Below are positions 1 through 8,879 of a stretch of DNA of 64,000 bases, piece after piece (position 1 is the stretch's first letter; each line of letters starts with the position of its first letter). Both the position numbers and the translations under genes were made by a program. The DNA comes from Amedibacterium intestinale (GTDB lineage: Bacteria; Bacillota_I; Bacilli_A; Erysipelotrichales; Erysipelotrichaceae): the NCBI RefSeq assembly GCF_010537335.1, contig NZ_AP019711.1, positions 372,001-436,000 on the forward strand, written 5' to 3'. A model generated the notes under the pieces. It was not told the origin of the DNA and ran no database searches. It saw only the letters and a program-made list of their open reading frames with translations.

Positions 1-968
1 CTTTTAAATTTACTGTAACTGTAAAACCAGAAGTAAAACTGGGAGCTTATAAAGGGTTAGATATTAAAAAAGAAGAAGTAAATGTAACTGATGAAGATGT
101 AAATGCTGAAATTTCTCGTTTACAGGATCGTTTCGCTGAACTTGTTGTAAAAGAAGAAGGATGCGTTGAAAACGGAGATACAGCAGTTATCGATTTTGAA
201 GGATTTAAAGATGGTGTTGCTTTTGAAGGTGGAAAAGGTGAAGCTTATCCATTAGTTATCGGAAGTGGATCATTTATTCCTGGATTTGAAGAACAGCTTG
301 TAGGAATGAAGAGCGAAGAAACAAAAGAAATCAATGTTACTTTCCCTGAAGAATATCAGGCAGAAGAATTGGCTGGACAGGAAGCAGTATTCAAAGTAAC
401 TGTACATGATATTAAAGCGAAAGTTCTTCCTGAAGCAAATGATGAATTGATCAAACAGGCAGAAATCAAAGATGTTGAAACTTTAGATGCTTATAAAGAA
501 TATGCACGTAAAAACTTGCAGGAAAGTAAAGAAAGAGCAGCACAGCAGAAATTTGAAAATGATGTATTAACTGCTGTTGTAGAAGCTTCTGAAGTAGAAA
601 TTCCTGAAGTTATGATCGAAGATGAAACAGATAATCTGGTACGTGAATTTGAACAGCGTATTCAGTCACAGGGATTCTCTTTGGATCAGTTCAAACAGAT
701 TACAGGACAAAACGATGAAATGATTCGTGGAGAAATGAGAAACGATGCTGAAAGCAGAGTAAAAGTTCGTTTAGTATTAGAAGCAGTCGCAGTTGAAGAA
801 AAACTTGCAATTGAAGATGCGGATGTAGATGCTGAAGTGGAAAGAATTGCGAATATGTACAGCATGCCTGCTGAACAGGTAAAACAATTAATTTCACGTG
901 ATGCAATTGCTTACGATTTACGTATCCGTAAAGCATTGGAATTGATTGAAGAATCCGCAGGTAAGTAG
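1..968 (+). CDS. tig: Trigger factor, 5'-truncated by window edge
   Basis: Ribosome-associated chaperone and peptidyl-prolyl isomerase. The reading frame is open from base 3, so the ribosome-binding N-terminal domain starts before the window. The visible part begins at the end of that domain (VKPEVKLGAYKG) and runs through the FKBP-type domain (GDTAVIDFEGFKDG, then a GSGSFIPGFEEQLVGM stretch) into the long helical C-terminal chaperone domain. The internal ATG at 306 is not the real start, because FKBP sequence continues upstream in frame. It is followed by a terminator and then lon; no clpX lies between, unlike B. subtilis. Family assignment is secure. Confidence 0.95.
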   Translation, partial: FKFTVTVKPEVKLGAYKGLDIKKEEVNVTDEDVNAEISRLQDRFAELVVKEEGCVENGDTAVIDFEGFKDGVAFEGGKGEAYPLVIGSGSFIPGFEEQLVGMKSEETKEINVTFPEEYQAEELAGQEAVFKVTVHDIKAKVLPEANDELIKQAEIKDVETLDAYKEYARKNLQESKERAAQQKFENDVLTAVVEASEVEIPEVMIEDETDNLVREFEQRIQSQGFSLDQFKQITGQNDEMIRGEMRNDAESRVKVRLVLEAVAVEEKLAIEDADVDAEVERIANMYSMPAEQVKQLISRDAIAYDLRIRKALELIEESAGK

Positions 969-977
969 TGTGGTCTT

Positions 978-1002
978 AAAAGACGCTAAGCGCGTCTTTT
1001 TT
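978..1002 (+). terminator. Rho-independent terminator after tig
   Basis: A 9-bp perfect stem (978-986 with 992-1000), a 5-nt loop and a T-run. It separates tig from lon. Confidence 0.8.
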
Positions 1003-1028
1003 GGCTTATGAAAGGAGTGTAGTTAAAC

Positions 1029-3353
1029 ATGAGTGAAAAAGATGCAAATCCAATTGTACAACTTCCGTTAGTATGTACGCGTGGAGTTATCGTATTTCCG
1101 GATCAAGATGTAATTATTGATGTTGGAAGAGAAAAATCAACCCGTGCAGTTGATGAGGCGCAGGAGAAATTCGATAGTCAGGTGGTTCTGGTAGCACAGC
1201 GCGATTTGGCTGTAGAAGCACCGGAAATCAACGATTTATATTCCTTTGGAACTTTATGTCAAATTCGTCATATACGTCGTATGGATGGGTATCTGCGCGT
1301 AAAATTTAAAGGTTTGCAGCGTGTAAAACTGCATACGATAATTAATGATGATGAAATGATGAGTGTTACTGCAGAAGTTGTGCAGGATATAGAACAAGAT
1401 CATTTAGAAGAGGTTGCTTTGGTACGTAAAATTGCCAGACAGTTTGAAGAAATTGAGGCAGTATCTCAAAATATTCCTAAAGAAATGATCAATGAACTTG
1501 CAAAAGGTGTGAGTGCAGCAAGATTGTCAGACCAGATTGCACAAATCTTTCCATTTTCAATTGAAAAACGTCAGACAATATTAGAAACATTTGGTGTTAA
1601 TGATCGTTTGATTTTGATTTTACAGGAAATGGAAAGTGAAAAGGAACTTTCTGTTATTGAAAATAAAATTAACGATAAAGTAAAAAATCGTATTGAAGAA
1701 AACCAGAAAGAATATTATCTTCGTGAAAAAATGCGCGCTATTAAAGAAGAGCTTGGCGATGTTGCGGAAGCAGATAAGGATGCAGATGAAATACGTAAAC
1801 GTTTAGATGAAAATCCTTATCCGGAAAATATCAAAAAGAAAGTTAAAGAAGAATTAAGTCGTTATGAAATGTTGCCAGCAGCAAGTGGAGAAACAGGAGT
1901 CATCAAAACTTATATTGACTGGGTAATGGATCTTCCTTGGTGGCAGGAAAGCAAAGATAATGAAAATCTTCAAGAAGCTAGTGATATTTTAGATGCTGAT
2001 CATTATGGATTAGAAAAAGTAAAAGAACGTATTTTGGAATATCTTGCTGTTAAACAAATGACAAATTCTTTAAGAGCTCCTATTATTTGTTTGGTAGGTC
2101 CTCCAGGAGTAGGGAAAACCTCACTTGCAAAATCTGTTGCGAAAGCATTAAATCGCAAATTTGTTAAAATTTCATTAGGTGGGGTAAAAGATGAGTCTGA
2201 AATCCGAGGACATCGCAGAACCTATTTAGGAAGTATGCCAGGACGTTTCATTCAGGCTATGAAAAAAGCCGGTACGATAAATCCAGTATTTTTAATTGAT
2301 GAAATTGATAAAATGGCAAGCGATTATAAAGGTGATCCTGCAAGTGCGATGCTGGAAGTATTAGATCCTGAACAAAATGCTATGTTCTCAGATCACTATA
2401 TTGAAGAAACTTATGATTTAAGCAAGGTTATGTTTATTGCAACTGCAAACTATTTGGAGAACATTCCAAATGCATTGCGTGATCGTTTGGAAATCATCGA
2501 ACTTTCCAGTTATACAGAACTTGAGAAAATTGAAATCGCAAAACGTCACTTAGTTCCTAAACAGATGAATGAAAATGGCTTAAAATCATCGCAGTTAAAA
2601 ATAGAGGATGACATGATTAGCTATCTGATTCGCTACTATACAAGAGAAAGTGGTGTGCGTCAGTTAGAACGTGTGATCGCAACTGTTTGCAGAAAGAGCG
2701 TTTTAGCTATCTTAAAAGATGGAAAACGTTCTATAAAGGTAACGAAGAAATTGATAAATACATGGCTTGGACATGAAAAATTTGAATATGGAAAACGTGA
2801 AAAGAAAGATCAGGTAGGTACAGTAACAGGTCTTGCCTATACTTCTTTTGGTGGAGATGTTTTACAAATTGAAGTTACACAGTTTGAAGGTAAAGGAAAA
2901 CTTGTAATTACTGGACAGCTTGGAGATGTGATGAAAGAATCTGCTTCCATAGCTTATGATTATGTTCGTGCAAATGCGAAAAAATTCAAGATAAAACCAG
3001 AGGTCTTTGATAAGACGGATGTGCATATTCATGTTCCTGAAGGGGCGGTGCCAAAAGATGGGCCAAGTGCTGGGGTTACTTTGACTACAGCTCTTGTATC
3101 TTTGTTTACAGGGACTCCTGTAAAAGCTGACTTGGCAATGACTGGAGAAGTAACATTACGTGGAAACGTGCTTCCAATTGGTGGCTTAAAAGAAAAATCA
3201 ATGGCTGCACATCGCTGTGGTATTTCTACTATTGTGATTCCAAAAGCAAATGTGAAAGATCTTGATGATGTTCCACAGGCAGTAAAAGATGCTGTTACCT
3301 TTATACCGGCAGAGAAAATTTCTCAAGTACTGGATGCAGCATTAGTAAAATGA
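1029..3353 (+). CDS. lon: ATP-dependent Lon protease (LonA type)
   Basis: Cytoplasmic AAA+ serine protease that degrades misfolded and regulatory proteins. At 774 aa it matches normal LonA length. Order: N-terminal substrate-binding LON domain (about 1-200), coiled-coil linker, AAA+ module with Walker A GPPGVGKTS and Walker B VFLIDEIDK, then the protease domain with the Ser-Lys dyad. Ser680 lies in PKDGPSAG and Lys723 is the second Lys of GGLKEK, with the same 43-residue spacing as in E. coli Lon. The ATG follows an AAAGGAG site. The stop overlaps the ysxC start (ATGA), indicating translational coupling. No membrane segments, so it is not LonB. Confidence 0.97.
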   Translation: MSEKDANPIVQLPLVCTRGVIVFPDQDVIIDVGREKSTRAVDEAQEKFDSQVVLVAQRDLAVEAPEINDLYSFGTLCQIRHIRRMDGYLRVKFKGLQRVKLHTIINDDEMMSVTAEVVQDIEQDHLEEVALVRKIARQFEEIEAVSQNIPKEMINELAKGVSAARLSDQIAQIFPFSIEKRQTILETFGVNDRLILILQEMESEKELSVIENKINDKVKNRIEENQKEYYLREKMRAIKEELGDVAEADKDADEIRKRLDENPYPENIKKKVKEELSRYEMLPAASGETGVIKTYIDWVMDLPWWQESKDNENLQEASDILDADHYGLEKVKERILEYLAVKQMTNSLRAPIICLVGPPGVGKTSLAKSVAKALNRKFVKISLGGVKDESEIRGHRRTYLGSMPGRFIQAMKKAGTINPVFLIDEIDKMASDYKGDPASAMLEVLDPEQNAMFSDHYIEETYDLSKVMFIATANYLENIPNALRDRLEIIELSSYTELEKIEIAKRHLVPKQMNENGLKSSQLKIEDDMISYLIRYYTRESGVRQLERVIATVCRKSVLAILKDGKRSIKVTKKLINTWLGHEKFEYGKREKKDQVGTVTGLAYTSFGGDVLQIEVTQFEGKGKLVITGQLGDVMKESASIAYDYVRANAKKFKIKPEVFDKTDVHIHVPEGAVPKDGPSAGVTLTTALVSLFTGTPVKADLAMTGEVTLRGNVLPIGGLKEKSMAAHRCGISTIVIPKANVKDLDDVPQAVKDAVTFIPAEKISQVLDAALVK

Positions 3354-3940
3354 TTACTTTTCAAAAAGCAGAGCTTGTAATTTCTGCACCTGATAAGAAA
3401 AGCTGGCCAGATACAGATCTGCCGGAAGTTGTATTGGCTGGTAGAAGTAATGTAGGTAAAAGCAGTTTTATCAATACGATGTGCGGAAGAAAGAAACTTG
3501 CATATGTAGGAAATTCTCCTGGGAAAACAAGACTGTTAAACTTTTTCAATTTAGATGATAAATATATGTTTGTTGATGTTCCAGGATATGGATACGCTAA
3601 AATATCAAAAACCCAGCTGTTGAAGTTTGGACAGATGATGGAAGACTATTTTTCACAGCGAAAACAAAAAAAAGGAATGGTTTTACTTGTGGATGCAAGA
3701 CATAAGCCAACAGAAGATGATATAACCATGATGGAGTTTGCTCGTTATTATGAAATTCCTATTTGTGTAGTTGCGACAAAAATGGATAAAGTTAAACCAT
3801 CACAGAAACATAAGCAGTTAAAAGAAATTAGAAGAGTCTTAGATATGAGAGAGGATGAACCATTGTTTCCTTTTTCCAGTGAGAGAAAAGAAGGAATGGA
3901 ACCTATTTGGGATTATTTAATTCCTATCTTTGAATCTTAA
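3350..3940 (+). CDS. ysxC: Ribosome-biogenesis GTPase YsxC/EngB
   Basis: Essential P-loop GTPase for 50S ribosomal subunit assembly in B. subtilis. It has 196 aa with G1 GRSNVGKSS, G3 DVPGYGYA, G4 TKMDK and a G5-like FSSERKEG. Length and motif order are typical. Its ATG overlaps the lon stop by 4 nt, the same lon-ysxC pairing as in Bacillus, so lon mRNA should carry it. A strong hairpin terminator follows and is shared with the convergent neighbour. Confidence 0.96.
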   Translation: MITFQKAELVISAPDKKSWPDTDLPEVVLAGRSNVGKSSFINTMCGRKKLAYVGNSPGKTRLLNFFNLDDKYMFVDVPGYGYAKISKTQLLKFGQMMEDYFSQRKQKKGMVLLVDARHKPTEDDITMMEFARYYEIPICVVATKMDKVKPSQKHKQLKEIRRVLDMREDEPLFPFSSERKEGMEPIWDYLIPIFES

Positions 3941-3944
3941 TATG

Positions 3945-3982
3945 AAAAAAGACAGATTTCAAATATTTGATCTGTCTTTTTT
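3945..3982. terminator. Bidirectional terminator
   Basis: A perfect 13-bp stem (3945-3957 with 3970-3982), A-rich on the left and T-rich on the right. It sits between ysxC (+) and the ThyX-like gene (-). Confidence 0.85.
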
Positions 3983-3984
3983 GG

Positions 3985-4620
3985 TTAATTTGCTGATTTA
4001 TTATCAATTACCTCAATAAATTTGTTCATGTAAGGAAGTGATTTGATCCAGTCACATACAGTATGCCATTCATCTAGTTTGTGATGTCTTCTTGCAAAAT
4101 AAATGTTTAATAATGTTTCGTAATTTAATGTACAAGTACGCATCTGATTATAACTGCTTGGAAGAAGTTGAATCATACTGTACCAGGTTTCTTTGTTCTT
4201 TGTTTCTAAATATTCCAAACGCAATTCTTCTAATACATATAATACATTTTCTAAACAAGCTAAGGCTTTCTGATTCATATGGTCATAAGAACAGTCATCT
4301 AGTTCAAATGGCTTGCTTGCAATCTTATGCATTGTACTTGTAGAGTTTGCAACGGTTGCGACTTTATAGGTATCATATTCTTTCCACCAGTATAGCGGTG
4401 CTGTAAAATCAACAGTTACAAATATTTGTCGAATAAATTTTCGATGATCTGTTCCAGCTCCTACTAAACGTAAGGCTAAATTTAAATCATTTTCTCCGAA
4501 GATGAAATTTCCATTTTCATCATAACTAGAATCCATGCGATTCCAGCTGTTCATTGGATTTCTAGCTCCACGAATCGCATTTTCAAAGTTCATTACACTT
4601 GTACGCTCGATTTTTATCAT
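3985..4620 (-). CDS. ThyX-fold-like protein lacking catalytic motif
   Basis: A 211-aa cytosolic protein resembling the flavin-dependent thymidylate synthase fold. The region after YWWKEYDTYKV aligns by eye with the ThyX signature RHRxxSxNExSxRY, but only the Asn and one Ser survive (ANSTSTMHK). A later stretch, LNYETLLNIYFARRHHKLDE, matches the ThyX helix with Asn, Arg and Glu/Asp spacing. The FAD- and dUMP-binding residues appear lost, so thymidylate synthesis is unlikely. The ATG at 4620 is chosen because GAGGAG lies just upstream; an in-frame start 30 nt earlier has none. Family call is tentative. Confidence 0.45.
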   Translation of the reverse strand: MIKIERTSVMNFENAIRGARNPMNSWNRMDSSYDENGNFIFGENDLNLALRLVGAGTDHRKFIRQIFVTVDFTAPLYWWKEYDTYKVATVANSTSTMHKIASKPFELDDCSYDHMNQKALACLENVLYVLEELRLEYLETKNKETWYSMIQLLPSSYNQMRTCTLNYETLLNIYFARRHHKLDEWHTVCDWIKSLPYMNKFIEVIDNKSAN

Positions 4621-4658
4621 TGTATACTCCTCATTTCTATTTTTTCTCACTTATTCTA

Positions 4659-4688
4659 TCATATTTACATATTTTTTGTCATATATAT
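4659..4688 (+). promoter_or_regulatory. Sigma-E-like sporulation promoter
   Basis: TCATATT, a 14-nt spacer, then CATATATAT. This fits the B. subtilis mother-cell sigma-E pattern (KMATATT - 14/15 - CATACAnT) and sits 21 nt before the SpoVID-like start. The match is by eye; AT-rich sequence raises the chance background. Confidence 0.5.
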
Positions 4689-4708
4689 TGATACTGGGAG
4701 GATGGAAC

Positions 4709-5287
4709 ATGAAAACAATGATGATAGAAAAACAGTTTTTCTTTACACCAAAAATAAAACAACTCATCTCTATACAGGCGAATGAACAATTATCTTATAT
4801 GCAGACAGAACAGGGGATTCGTGCGAAAGGCCCTATGTATGTAAGTGGAAATTATATAGATGCAGATGGAAATACGCAAGAGATTCATGAGACATTAGAT
4901 ATGGATGTACTGGCACCTTCTCATAAATTAAGTGGTGATATTGCATTTACTTTGCGAATACAAGAGGTAAAAGGTGAAGTACATGATGGAGCTCTTCTTT
5001 TGTATCTTACAATTATGGCAGAAGGGTTAAAAGAAGAAAAAACATGTGATGTTGATGAACCCCAAGAAGAAACAGAAGTTTTAGAAAATGAACATGATGA
5101 AGTGGCAGAATTTGAAGATTTATTTGAAGATGCAGATTGCACTTGTACTTCCTATCGCATGGTTGTGGCGAAAATCGATGACACATATGATACGATTGCA
5201 CAACGTTATAATGTAGATGTTTCAAAATTAAGAACTTATAATCATGACAAAGAGATCGTTCCTAAGAGTTTGTTAATACTTCCATAA
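4709..5287 (+). CDS. spoVID: SpoVID-like spore morphogenesis protein with LysM
   Basis: Predicted spore-coat encasement protein, 192 aa, shorter than Bacillus SpoVID. The N-terminal half (about 1-110) is a beta-rich domain with PMYVSGNYIDADG, resembling the SpoVID N-terminal domain. An acidic linker (about 118-145) follows, then a C-terminal LysM domain with DTYDTIAQRYNVDVSKL and the ending VPKSLLILP. No signal peptide. The start is set by GGGAGGATGGAAC before the ATG; an upstream in-frame extension runs back over the neighbouring gene. It sits between the lon-ysxC and valS blocks, where Bacillus has spoVID. LysM presence is clear; the spoVID name rests on position and architecture. Confidence 0.65.
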   Translation: MKTMMIEKQFFFTPKIKQLISIQANEQLSYMQTEQGIRAKGPMYVSGNYIDADGNTQEIHETLDMDVLAPSHKLSGDIAFTLRIQEVKGEVHDGALLLYLTIMAEGLKEEKTCDVDEPQEETEVLENEHDEVAEFEDLFEDADCTCTSYRMVVAKIDDTYDTIAQRYNVDVSKLRTYNHDKEIVPKSLLILP

Positions 5288-5320
5288 CAGATATTTTGAA
5301 AGATCATTCTATAATATTAC

Positions 5321-5346
5321 AAAGCACAGAGAAATCTGTGTTTTTA
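5321..5346 (+). terminator. Terminator after spoVID-like gene
   Basis: CACAGA-GAAA-TCTGTG hairpin followed by a run of T. Confidence 0.7.
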
Positions 5347-5367
5347 AGTTTCATCAAAAATAAATAG

Positions 5368-5396
5368 TTGAAAAGAAAAATAGTTTTGTTTATAAT
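5368..5396 (+). promoter_or_regulatory. Sigma-A promoter of the valS T-box transcript
   Basis: TTGAAA at 5368-5373, a 17-nt spacer, and a perfect TATAAT at 5391-5396, just before the T-box leader. Confidence 0.75.
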
Positions 5397-5403
5397 ATAC
5401 AGG

Positions 5404-5625
5404 TACATACGGTGAAGAGAAGGAGTACGTTTCTGAGTGAGCAAAGAGAACTTTCGGCTGGTGTAAGAAAGTATCACAGGAAATGGAAGGTAGTCTTGGA
5501 GTAGGTATTCTGAAAATAGTAGGAATATTCGCAGGCATCCAGCGTTAAGGATATAAGGCATGAAGTAGATTCATGTGAAATAAGGTGGTACCACGTTGAT
5601 AACGTCCTTTACAGGACGTTTTTTT
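5404..5625 (+). ncRNA. T-box riboswitch, probably valine-specific
   Basis: The leader contains the T-box signature GGTGGTACCACG at 5584-5595, followed by a terminator (AACGTCC at 5601-5607 with GGACGTT at 5614-5620 and a T-run). T-boxes sense uncharged tRNA and read through when it accumulates. GUA (Val) triplets occur in the region expected to hold the specifier loop (about 5500-5525), which fits valS downstream. I did not fold Stem I, so the exact specifier is unassigned. It controls the acetyltransferase and valS together. Confidence 0.88.
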
Positions 5626-5639
5626 GTTAGGAGAGTCTT

Positions 5640-6197
5640 ATGATTAAACAGATGCCTTTTGTTGAAACAGATCGTCTTTATTTAAGAGGGTTAGAGGAAG
5701 AAGATGTATGTGATATATATGCATACCTTTCCATGGAAGAAACAAGAGAATTTCTTGATTTAGAACAGCAGCAAAATATTGATCAGACATGGAATCTTTT
5801 ATATGAAGAGTATCTTCCCTATATTGAAAAAAGTTTATTTCAATGCTGGGTCATGGAACAAAAACAAAGCGGCAAGGTAATTGGACATCTTCGTTTATAT
5901 GAAGAACAACAATGCCTTTTTGTGGAAATGCTTCTTCATCCAGCTTACTGGAAACAAGGATATATGAAAGAGGCTTTGATGAAGATGCTGCAGCATGTCT
6001 ATACCTTCTTAAAATATCAAAATGTGTATGTGAAAGTGAGAAAAGAAAATAAAAACTGCATATTTTTATTAGAATCTTTAGGGTTTCAGTACATTACATG
6101 TGTTAAAGAAATTCTATCAAATGGGAAAATGTACGATATGTGGATAGAACGATTAAGTGAAAAAGAATGGAGGAAACAAAATGAGAAAAACACTTGA
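5640..6197 (+). CDS. GNAT-family N-acetyltransferase (RimJ/RimL-like)
   Basis: A 185-aa acetyl-CoA-dependent acetyltransferase of the RimJ/RimL type. It has the typical N-terminus ([17 protein letters not shown]), a central [10 protein letters not shown] strand, an acetyl-CoA-binding area [14 protein letters not shown] and the [11 protein letters not shown] segment. The substrate is unknown; relatives modify ribosomal proteins or small molecules. It is the first gene after the T-box and overlaps valS by 17 nt, so it is induced by valyl-tRNA shortage along with ValRS. GGAGAG precedes the ATG. Confidence 0.85.
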   Translation: MIKQMPFVETDRLYLRGLEEEDVCDIYAYLSMEETREFLDLEQQQNIDQTWNLLYEEYLPYIEKSLFQCWVMEQKQSGKVIGHLRLYEEQQCLFVEMLLHPAYWKQGYMKEALMKMLQHVYTFLKYQNVYVKVRKENKNCIFLLESLGFQYITCVKEILSNGKMYDMWIERLSEKEWRKQNEKNT

Positions 6198-8805
6198 TGC
6201 GAAATATGATCACAATACAGTAGAGCAGGAACATTATAAAACCTGGGTTGAAAATGGTTATTTTACAGCAGGAGATAAAAGTAAAGATCCTTTTTGTGTT
6301 GTAATTCCACCACCAAATGTAACAGGGAAGTTGCACTTAGGACATGCATGGGATACGACTTTGCAGGATATCGTAGCTCGTTATAAACGTTTGCAGGGCT
6401 ATGATATGTTATGGCTTCCGGGAATGGATCATGCAGGAATTGCGACACAGGCAAAAGTTGATGCACGTTTAAAAGAGCAGGGTGTTTCCCGTTATGATAT
6501 CGGTCGTGAGAAATTTTTGGAAGCAGCTTGGGACTGGAAAGAAGAATATGCTTCTACCATTCGTAAACAATGGGCAAAAATGGGGTTGTCATTAGATTAT
6601 ACAAGAGAGCGTTTTACACTGGATGATGGTTTATCACATGCAGTTCGAAAAGTGTTTGTTGACTTATACAATGATGGTTTGATTTATCAGGGAGAACGCA
6701 TCATTAACTGGGATCCTGAAGCCAAAACAGCTTTATCTAATATTGAAGTTATTCATAAAGAAATTGAAGGTGCAATGTATCACTTTAAATATAAAGTGGT
6801 AGAAACAGGACAGGAGCTTGTTGTTGCGACAACACGTCCAGAAACAATGTTTGCAGACCAGGCAATTTTCGTACATCCTGATGATGAACGATATAAAGAT
6901 ATTATAGGAATGCATGCGATTAATCCTGCCAATGGAGAAGAACTTCCTATTATGGCAGATGATTACATTGATATGGATTTTGGTACAGCAGTTATGAAGT
7001 GTACACCAGCACATGATCCTAACGATTTCATGTTGGCAAAAAAATACAATTTACCTATGCCGATTTGTATGCATCCAGATGGTACGATGAATGAAATGTG
7101 TGGAAAATATGAAGGAATGGATCGTTTCGCATGCCGTAAAGCTTTAGTAGAAGATTTTGAAAAAGCAGGTGTTGTCGATCATATTGAAAAACATATGCAT
7201 CAGGTAGGACATTCGGAACGTACAGGAGTTATTGTAGAGCCTTATTTATCAAAACAATGGTTTGTAAAGATGAAACCACTGGCAGAAGAAGTGTTAAAAA
7301 ATCAGGAAATTGAAGATCAGAAAATTAACTTCTATCCAAAACGTTTTGAAAAGACATTCCATCAGTGGCTAGACGTTATTGAAGACTGGTGTATTTCCCG
7401 TCAGCTTTGGTGGGGACATCGTATTCCTGCATGGTATCATAAAGAAACAGGTGAGATTTATGTAGGAATGGATGATCCAAAAGATATTGAAAACTGGATA
7501 CAGGATGAAGATGTATTGGATACATGGTTCTCAAGTGCTTTATGGCCTTTTTCAACTTTAGGATGGCCGGAAAACAGTGAAGACTTACAGCGTTATTTCC
7601 CAAATGATTTGTTAGTTACAGGATATGACATTATCTTCTTCTGGGTAGCACGTATGGCATTCCAGACACGTTACTGTATGAAAAACCGTCCATTTAAAGA
7701 TGTCTTGATTCATGGATTGGTACGTGATCCGCAAGGAAGAAAAATGAGTAAATCTTTAGGTAATGGAATTGACCCTATGGATGTTATCGATAAATATGGA
7801 GTAGATGCTTTGCGTTTCTTCTTGACAACAAACTCTACACCAGGACAGGATTTACGTTTCTCTGATGAAAAAGTGGAATCTAGCTGGAACTTCATAAATA
7901 AAATCTGGAATGCTTCTCGTTTTGCGCTAATGCAGTGTGGGGAAGATATGCAGGTTGATGATATCGATTTAAGTCATGCATCTATGATTGATAAATGGAT
8001 TTTAGCTCGTTTCAATGAAGTGTTAAAAAATGTAACAGAAAACATGGAAAAATATGAATATGCATTAGTTGGTAATGAGTTGTATGGTTTTATTTGGGAT
8101 GATTTCTGTTCCTGGTATATTGAATTAAGCAAAGCTGGTTTAAACAGCGAAGATGAAGTTGTTCGCAGTGCAGCAAAATCTACTTTGATTACAGTATTAA
8201 GTGGTATTGTACGTATGCTGCATCCATTTATGCCATTTGTAACAGAAGAATTGTATTTAAGCATTCCACATGAAAAAGACAGTATCAATTTAGAAACTTG
8301 GCCAACTGCTGCTCCTGTTGAGATGAGCGAAGAAGAAATGACTTCTGTAAAACAGCTGATTACAATGATCGAGGCAGTACGTGCTTTAAAAGTAGATTAT
8401 AACTTAAAACCTAGTATGGATATTCAGGTCATCATCAAAAATGAAAAAGATGAACTTGTGCCATGTGATGAAAGTATTAATGCAATTCTTATGAAAATGT
8501 GCCATGCAAGCTGGGTAAGTGAAACAACAGAAGAAGAAATGGCAGTTCGTCCAATTTTAAATGGAACATTAAGTGTGCCATTAGCTTCCATTATTAATGT
8601 AGAAGAAGAAATAGAAAAACTTAGCAAAGAATTAAAACGTTTAACAGGAGAAATTAAACGTGGGGAAGGAATGCTAAGTAATCCTAACTTTGTAAATAAA
8701 GCCCCGGAAGCAAAAGTAAATGCAGAAAGAGAAAAATTAGAAGGCTATCGTTCGCAGTATGCAATTGTTGAAAAACAATTAGAAGATATGAAAAAGAAAG
8801 TATAA
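6181..8805 (+). CDS. valS: Valyl-tRNA synthetase
   Basis: Class I aminoacyl-tRNA synthetase charging tRNA-Val, 874 aa, normal length. The HIGH-type motif appears as [15 protein letters not shown], the KMSKS loop as [10 protein letters not shown], and the editing (CP1) domain sits between them. The C-terminal 60-70 residues form the ValRS coiled-coil arm. GGAGGAAACAAA precedes the ATG at 6181; an upstream in-frame ATG at 6157 lies inside the acetyltransferase gene and has no such site. Regulated by the upstream T-box. Confidence 0.97.
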   Translation: MRKTLDAKYDHNTVEQEHYKTWVENGYFTAGDKSKDPFCVVIPPPNVTGKLHLGHAWDTTLQDIVARYKRLQGYDMLWLPGMDHAGIATQAKVDARLKEQGVSRYDIGREKFLEAAWDWKEEYASTIRKQWAKMGLSLDYTRERFTLDDGLSHAVRKVFVDLYNDGLIYQGERIINWDPEAKTALSNIEVIHKEIEGAMYHFKYKVVETGQELVVATTRPETMFADQAIFVHPDDERYKDIIGMHAINPANGEELPIMADDYIDMDFGTAVMKCTPAHDPNDFMLAKKYNLPMPICMHPDGTMNEMCGKYEGMDRFACRKALVEDFEKAGVVDHIEKHMHQVGHSERTGVIVEPYLSKQWFVKMKPLAEEVLKNQEIEDQKINFYPKRFEKTFHQWLDVIEDWCISRQLWWGHRIPAWYHKETGEIYVGMDDPKDIENWIQDEDVLDTWFSSALWPFSTLGWPENSEDLQRYFPNDLLVTGYDIIFFWVARMAFQTRYCMKNRPFKDVLIHGLVRDPQGRKMSKSLGNGIDPMDVIDKYGVDALRFFLTTNSTPGQDLRFSDEKVESSWNFINKIWNASRFALMQCGEDMQVDDIDLSHASMIDKWILARFNEVLKNVTENMEKYEYALVGNELYGFIWDDFCSWYIELSKAGLNSEDEVVRSAAKSTLITVLSGIVRMLHPFMPFVTEELYLSIPHEKDSINLETWPTAAPVEMSEEEMTSVKQLITMIEAVRALKVDYNLKPSMDIQVIIKNEKDELVPCDESINAILMKMCHASWVSETTEEEMAVRPILNGTLSVPLASIINVEEEIEKLSKELKRLTGEIKRGEGMLSNPNFVNKAPEAKVNAEREKLEGYRSQYAIVEKQLEDMKKKV

Positions 8806-8813
8806 AACATGAT

Positions 8814-8868
8814 AAAAAGGAAGATAAGATGCTGTTTGATTACATACATCTATCTTCCTTTTATGTTT
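8814..8868. terminator. Bidirectional terminator valS / apbE
   Basis: AAAAAGGAAGATA (8814-8826) pairs with TATCTTCCTTTT (8851-8862), with further pairing inside the loop. A-rich and T-rich flanks suit both strands. Confidence 0.75.
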
Positions 8869-8879
8869 TTGATTACATG

